Assembly (NCBI GenBank): GCA_040005265.1
Contig: JBDTZF010000050.1
Location: 1-18,148 of the forward strand
Source of the DNA: JBDTZF01 sp040005265
Lineage (GTDB): Bacteria > Verrucomicrobiota > Verrucomicrobiia > Chthoniobacterales > UBA10450
DNA length: 18,148 bases
Direction: 5' to 3'
A program made the translations under genes and the position numbers. The notes under the pieces were generated by a model, which had not been told where the DNA came from, did not search any database, and worked only from the letters and a program-made list of their open reading frames with translations. Shown here piece after piece: positions 14,281 to 18,148 of this stretch (positions within the stretch are counted from its first letter, which is position 1; every line of letters starts with the position of its first letter).

Positions 14281-15549
14281 CTGCGGCGAAGCGAGGCCGG
14301 CTGCTTGTTGGAACGGATGCAGGAAGATTAATTTTCCCGAGGGATCGAGCTTTGCCTGCTGGCACCGGTGCTTGTCGATTTCAAACAAACGTGTTTGTTC
14401 CGAAGCAAATGTTTGATCTAGCACGTCGAGATTGGCTTCGTCGTTAAGACGAATCGATCGATTGTCGAAGTTACCCGAGCCTACGGAAACGAATTTATCA
14501 TCCACGATCATGAGTTTTACGTGGACCATGCTGGGCTCGTATTCGTAAATCTTGATTCCGGCCTCGATCAAGCTGGGCCAGTGCCGTTTTGATGCGGCGC
14601 GCACAAGCTTTTGATCGATATATCTCCCCGGAACGATAATCTCGATCTTTACGCCGCGCTTCGCCGCAGAGATGAGCTCCTTGCGAATTAATTCGTCGGG
14701 AAGAAAATAGGCGTTTTCGATCCGCAGGCTTTTTTGAGCGGACGCAATGGCCAGGAGGTACAACAAATCGAGATTTTCATTGCGGGCCGTGCTCCGGACA
14801 GTTTGGGCGAGTTGGGATCCGGTGTTTTCCAGTGGAGGAAAATAATCCCCGCCGTGCAGAATATTTCCGTGAGTTTTTCGCCAGTTGCTTACGAAGGTGG
14901 CTTGCAACTGGGCCACCACCGGGCCGGTCACTTTGTAATGATTATCGCGCCAGTGTTTCGGTGACTCGGCGTTTCCCGACCACTCATCGGCAATGCCGAC
15001 GCCACCAACAAATGCGGTCGTTCCATCGATGATTAACAGCTTTCGGTGGCTCCGGTTGTTGTAGCGGCGAATATCGAGCCAAAAAATGGAGTGGTATTTC
15101 ACCGCGTCCACGCCGGCTTCGCGAAGCTTCGCCAGATTTGCCAGTCCCATCGTTCGTGTTCCCTGGGCGTCGAAGATCGCATGCACTTTAACCCCGGCAC
15201 GCGCGCGCTCCGCCAATGCCTCGGTAAACTGCCGGGCAATCTCCCCATCCCAGAAAACGTAGGTTTCAAAAGTGATTGTGCGCCGGGCAGAACGAATGGC
15301 GCTTAGCATTGCCGGGAAAATCTGGTCGCCATTTGCGAGCGTGGTGATGTTGTTGCCTGCTACGAAATTTGGCCCCAGCAACGAACCTATTGATTGGCGA
15401 AATTCCGGCGACGTCGCCGAGTACAACGGCTTAATTTCCTCGCGCACCTGGTTGCTGGTCTTGAGCGCGCACCCCGAAATAAAGATCGCCATCGCGATAA
15501 GCGACAGCGGTGCGCGGGCTTTGACGGAGTGCCTCATTCCATTAGTCAT
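14275..15549 (-). CDS. Phospholipase D / cardiolipin synthase-like lipoprotein
   Basis: 424 aa. MTNGMRHSVKARAPLSLIAM AIFISGC is a lipoprotein signal with lipobox Cys27, so the mature protein should be membrane-tethered on the outer face. Two HKD motifs of the PLD superfamily are intact: His168-Lys170-Asp175 (SHRKLLIID) and His343-Lys345-Asp350 (VHVKLMIVD, then SVGSGNFDNRS). This is the ClsA/ClsB-like arrangement, which joins or exchanges phosphatidyl groups, but the lipoprotein signal is unlike ordinary cardiolipin synthases, which have N-terminal helices. ATG 15537 (MRHSVK) is an alternative start. Divergent from the AsmA-like gene with 75 bases between them. The stop TAG is part of the REPIN-like element. 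Confidence 0.88.
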   Translation of the reverse strand: MTNGMRHSVKARAPLSLIAMAIFISGCALKTSNQVREEIKPLYSATSPEFRQSIGSLLGPNFVAGNNITTLANGDQIFPAMLSAIRSARRTITFETYVFWDGEIARQFTEALAERARAGVKVHAIFDAQGTRTMGLANLAKLREAGVDAVKYHSIFWLDIRRYNNRSHRKLLIIDGTTAFVGGVGIADEWSGNAESPKHWRDNHYKVTGPVVAQLQATFVSNWRKTHGNILHGGDYFPPLENTGSQLAQTVRSTARNENLDLLYLLAIASAQKSLRIENAYFLPDELIRKELISAAKRGVKIEIIVPGRYIDQKLVRAASKRHWPSLIEAGIKIYEYEPSMVHVKLMIVDDKFVSVGSGNFDNRSIRLNDEANLDVLDQTFASEQTRLFEIDKHRCQQAKLDPSGKLIFLHPFQQAAGLASPQL

Positions 15550-15624
15550 CGTAAGTCGCGAAATAGACGGCTGTTAATGTTCGCTGTTCCGAATAGTCCG
15601 TAGCCGGCCGAGAGGCGTCAACTA
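15550..15624. promoter_or_regulatory. Divergent promoter region of PLD and AsmA-like genes
   Basis: 75 bases between two divergent starts; it must carry both start signals. A weak Shine-Dalgarno-like GAGAGG (15610-15615) precedes ATG 15625. No palindromic operator stands out. Confidence 0.35.
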
Positions 15625-16971
15625 ATGAAAATTCAAACGAAATGGAGTATTGCTGCGATTATCGTCGTAATTTGCGCCGTCGGTTACTTTGCGACGACCA
15701 GGGCGCTGGATCATTTTTTGGAAAATGGCACTCTGGCGCGACTCATCTCACGCAAGACCGCAGTGAAGCTGGCCGCGGACTCGGGTTATCTCCCATTAAC
15801 CTGGCGGGGGATGTCGATCCGCAGTGACGGGCTTTTGACCCGCGGCAAACCGGAGCACGGACTGACCGAGATGAGGGCGGCAAATGTTCGCGCTCGTTGC
15901 AGTCTGCAAAATCTCTGGCAACGAAAATGGACAATCACGTTGCTTCAATCGTCGCATTTGGAAGCCGCTTTCGGTCAGGCAGCTGCAACCAAGCTGGAGA
16001 AGATTCTTCCACGCGAGCCGGAGTTGCAGCCTCAAATCGACACCAATTCACCACTGAACCTGGAAATTCGTCAGACGTTTATTCCGCGCACCGATGTGTA
16101 TTGGGGAGAAACGCCGGACAGCATCGGAATGTTGAAGGAGGTGCAGGTCCGCTTTTTCCCGAAGGATCATGAACTCGATGCCGTCGGGCGGGGTGGAACT
16201 TTTCAGCAAACGGGGTGGCCTGAATTGAAGGTCGGTGAGCTGCAATTGCATTATGCAAAATCGAAGCTCGTTGTCAGATCTGCGCTTTTCTCGATTGGTC
16301 AGCCAAAAAATATCCATGTGACCGGCGACTTCGATTTCGGAGAACATGGTTCGATGCGTTTGCATCTGAGTTCCAAGCAGACCCCGGCCGCTCCGTTCCT
16401 CCGGGGGTTTTGGCGCGGGAAGCTCGAAGGAGTCCTCGATTCAGAAACCAATTTACAGAAGCAATTTGAGGCCGACGCAAAGATGAATGCTGCCGGGCAG
16501 TTAAATTTCACGCGCGCATCCGTGCACGACGTCAGCGCGCTCAAACAAATCGCCACGGTCACCCGGCATCCACAATTCGAAAAACCGAAGATTGACGTTT
16601 TAAGATTTCAATATCGATTGACGGGCGATCGCCTCGAAGTATCCGAGTTCGAAGTTGAAACGAAAGGACTCCTCCGCATCGAAGGGGAACTCCTGCTCGA
16701 GCACGATAACATCGACGCGAAATTCAAAGTCGGCGTGGCGCCGGATGTCGTCGAGACCATTCCCGGAGCGCGTGAAAAGGTTTTCACCGAATCGCATGGT
16801 GGTTATTTGTGGACCACGATGAAACTGAGTGGTCCGGCAAGTCATCCGCGCGACGACTTGAAGCCGCGAATAATCGAGGCGGCTAAAGAACATTTCGCCA
16901 AGGGCATTCTCGCTCCCATTTTCAAGCCGGGCACAGGAATGCTGGAAATGCTGAACGCGATTTACCCGTGA
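15625..16971 (+). CDS. Membrane-anchored AsmA-like protein of unknown function
   Basis: 448 aa. Residues about 7-25 (WSIAAIIVVICAVGYFATT) are an N-terminal membrane helix with a short cytoplasmic tail. The rest is predicted to be outside. The sequence is rich in alternating beta strands and has the AsmA/DUF3971-like flavour near the C-terminus (LEVSEFEVETKGLLRIEGELLLEHDNID, then LKLSGPASHP-type and IIEAAKEHFAKGI). AsmA-like proteins form long hydrophobic grooves for lipid transfer between membranes. The assignment is by pattern only and I would not name a gene. It is divergent from a lipid-acting PLD lipoprotein, which fits an envelope-lipid role (inference). Confidence 0.7.
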   Translation: MKIQTKWSIAAIIVVICAVGYFATTRALDHFLENGTLARLISRKTAVKLAADSGYLPLTWRGMSIRSDGLLTRGKPEHGLTEMRAANVRARCSLQNLWQRKWTITLLQSSHLEAAFGQAAATKLEKILPREPELQPQIDTNSPLNLEIRQTFIPRTDVYWGETPDSIGMLKEVQVRFFPKDHELDAVGRGGTFQQTGWPELKVGELQLHYAKSKLVVRSALFSIGQPKNIHVTGDFDFGEHGSMRLHLSSKQTPAAPFLRGFWRGKLEGVLDSETNLQKQFEADAKMNAAGQLNFTRASVHDVSALKQIATVTRHPQFEKPKIDVLRFQYRLTGDRLEVSEFEVETKGLLRIEGELLLEHDNIDAKFKVGVAPDVVETIPGAREKVFTESHGGYLWTTMKLSGPASHPRDDLKPRIIEAAKEHFAKGILAPIFKPGTGMLEMLNAIYP

Positions 16972-16984
16972 TTCAGCGGGTCGA

Positions 16985-17335
16985 TTACGGCCGGTGCGCC
17001 TTCAGAGCAGCCGTGAGCCAGTCGGCCAGGCGCATTTCTTTTCCGTCGCGCGGGCGAACCAGATAAGGCTGCCCGCTCAGCAAGCTCTTCGTCGCGCAAA
17101 GTCGAATAAAATCCTCCGGTGTTTTGATGCTGCTTTTGAAGTGATCGTACTTCGCCTTGATGTGAGCCGCCCCTTCCGCCGGCGTGTGCGTATCACCGTT
17201 GCGGATGAATGTGGCGTCCGATTTTGCGACGTAATCGATCAAGTAATTGATTGTCTCCTCAAGCGATTCAGCCGCAAAGCTCTGCTGTGCAAAGATCGAC
17301 AGTAAAGAGAGAACGACGATAAGGCGTGGGTGCAT
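16985..17335 (-). CDS. DUF5329 secreted protein
   Basis: 116 aa. The first 20-22 residues (MHPRLIVVLSLLSIFAQQSF, then AAES) form a signal peptide. The mature part INYLIDYVAKSDATFIRNGD, AEGAAHIKAKYDHFKSSIKT, EDFIRLCATKSLLSGQPYLV and ADWLTAALKAH fits DUF5329, a small periplasmic family without known function. ATG 17335 puts the signal peptide at the start; an in-frame GTG at 17371 would add 12 residues ahead of it. It is convergent with the AsmA-like gene with only 13 bases between stops. Confidence 0.85.
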   Translation of the reverse strand: MHPRLIVVLSLLSIFAQQSFAAESLEETINYLIDYVAKSDATFIRNGDTHTPAEGAAHIKAKYDHFKSSIKTPEDFIRLCATKSLLSGQPYLVRPRDGKEMRLADWLTAALKAHRP

Positions 17336-17405
17336 GATTACCAAGATACTTCGAATCTGCGGGGATTTCACGTGTCTCGGCCGCGAAATGTTGCAAAGAA
17401 AACGC

Positions 17406-17451
17406 GCGCCCGGGGTGACTCGAACACCCGACCGACGGAGTACTAGTCCGG
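17406..17451 (-). other. tRNA-like 3' half (fragment), not a full tRNA gene
   Basis: On the minus strand the order is a 5-base stem strand (TCCGG region 17447-17451), a 7-base loop CTAGTAC with a U33 position, the opposing stem strand with 4 of 5 pairs, a 5-base variable region, a perfect T arm GGGTG-TTCGAGT-CACCC (17413-17429) with the canonical TTCGANY loop, and CGGGCGC as acceptor 3' strand (17406-17412). No matching GCGCCCG acceptor 5' strand or D arm is upstream; that sequence is coding. The nominal anticodon AGT (Thr) would be unusual in bacteria. It may be a tRNA remnant at the end of an inserted segment. Confidence 0.55.
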
Positions 17452-18148
17452 CGGCAAGGAGGTGCCGCTGTTCTGCTTCACGATTGCTGCATCGGTGGCA
17501 TTGAGCGCGCCGTTCGCGTTCACGTCGGAACGGAAGTTCGTCGCATCCACGGCCTGACCGAGGCGTCCCTTTGTCTGCACAACGTCGGTCGCGTTCACTG
17601 TCCCGTTAGCGCTTGTATCGCCGATCAAGATGCTCATGGGAATGGTGAAATCGGTCGCCGGCGCAGCCGTTCCTGCGCTGTTGACCCCGTTGATTCGAAC
17701 ATTGATCGTTTGCGCATTTGCAATGTTCGTTAGTGGAATTGTAACCGTGTTCCCACTGACCATGATATTGCCTGTGCAAGTCCCGGCACTTCCGACACAT
17801 CCAGTGCCCGATGTTACTTGCGCCTGCGGGCTTCCTGTAACGGTCACATTGCCGGCGAAAGTCACGACCATGGTGTAATCCTGTGTGCCGCCCGCCGTGC
17901 GGCACTCGATTCCAGCCGTGCCGGTTAGCGGAAGATTGATATCGAATGTGCCAGCGCCGCCGTGGGTTTTCCGCGAGATGGCGCTTTGGAGGGTTGGTGG
18001 ACCTCCAGTCACATCCAGGAACGCCGCACCGATCGGCCCCCAGGTTTGGAAGCTCTGGACGTCGTTCACGCCGCGTCCGCGCACGAAGATAATGTGGCGG
18101 CCTACCGACAGGCTGGCAGTGTTTATGGTTGCGTTGACGGCCACGGTA
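17443..18148 (-). CDS. Secreted protein with C-terminal dockerin-like repeat (5' end outside window)
   Basis: The frame is open to the window edge, so the N-terminus is missing; about 234 residues are visible. The visible part begins with a beta-rich segment (IIFVRGRGVND, WGPIGAAF), then SRKTHGGAGTFDINLPLTG and a stretch with IECRTAGGTQDYTMVVTFAG and CVGSAGTCTGNI that looks like an extracellular domain; these contain four Cys. Residues near the end, IGDTSANGTVNATDVVQTKG and SDVNANGALNATDAAIVKQN, are two EF-hand-like dockerin type I repeats with Asp/Asn at calcium positions. No cellulosome is implied; in this phylum such ends may serve as a sorting or attachment tag (inference). The TAG stop lies inside the tRNA-like fragment. 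Confidence 0.82.
   Translation of the reverse strand, partial: TVAVNATINTASLSVGRHIIFVRGRGVNDVQSFQTWGPIGAAFLDVTGGPPTLQSAISRKTHGGAGTFDINLPLTGTAGIECRTAGGTQDYTMVVTFAGNVTVTGSPQAQVTSGTGCVGSAGTCTGNIMVSGNTVTIPLTNIANAQTINVRINGVNSAGTAAPATDFTIPMSILIGDTSANGTVNATDVVQTKGRLGQAVDATNFRSDVNANGALNATDAAIVKQNSGTSLPPD

Noticed and set aside
17406..17480. Complete tRNA-Thr gene
   Set aside because: The T arm and acceptor 3' strand are good, but no matching acceptor 5' strand or D arm exists upstream; a stem GCGGCA/TGCCGC there lacks the D-loop GG.

Overview
The window looks like a chromosomal segment of a soil-type Verrucomicrobiota bacterium (Chthoniobacterales / 'Candidatus Udaeobacter'-like). This is inference from gene content and style, not a database result. 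The pointers are a secreted protein ending in a dockerin-like repeat, a cytochrome c/copper-monooxygenase protein paired with a redoxin, a 48-aa Lmo0937-type membrane peptide, very few Shine-Dalgarno sequences, and many GC-rich palindromic repeats between genes. Genes are mostly single or in short runs on both strands.

Layout. 1-1179 (-): 3' truncated single-chain 3-oxoacid CoA-transferase (SCOT type, A and B subunits fused). 1302-1919 (+): small membrane-anchored protein of unknown function. 2209-2991 (-): stomatin/slipin-like SPFH protein. 3386-5265 (-): two-gene unit, an exported redoxin followed with a 4-base GTGA overlap by an exported cytochrome c plus PHM-like copper monooxygenase. 5567-9113 (+): methylcitrate-cycle genes prpD-prpB-prpC, followed by a PaaI-type hotdog thioesterase (9170-9631). 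9794-12187 (+): 797-aa AI-2E-type permease carrying a B12-binding-like domain and a C-terminal GAF domain. 12233-12379 (-): Lmo0937-type peptide. 12641-14172 (+): DUF1203 protein overlapping ada, the adaptive-response methyltransferase/regulator. 14275-15549 (-): phospholipase D/cardiolipin synthase-like lipoprotein, divergent from 15625-16971 (+), a membrane-anchored AsmA-like protein. 16985-17335 (-): DUF5329 secreted protein. 17443-18148 (-): 3' part of a secreted protein with a dockerin-like end, whose stop codon lies inside a tRNA-like 3' half (17406-17451).

How they fit together. prpC makes 2-methylcitrate from propionyl-CoA and oxaloacetate, prpD dehydrates it, and prpB splits methylisocitrate to pyruvate and succinate. 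The hydration step needs an aconitase not present here. The CoA-transferase and the thioesterase also act on acyl-CoA, so the left half leans towards short-chain acyl-CoA metabolism. The redoxin/copper-monooxygenase pair looks like a periplasmic redox unit. The right half concerns the cell envelope and alkylation repair.

The clearest non-gene signal is a set of palindromic elements. Three of them (6966-7036, 9110-9166, 14200-14278) begin with GTAG and end with CTAC. The latter two contain two triloop hairpins, the layout of REP/REPIN elements moved by RAYT transposases, and each supplies the TAG stop codon of the adjoining gene (prpC and the PLD gene). A different hairpin occurs twice, about 50 bases upstream of two unrelated genes, with its flanks conserved and its loop changed.
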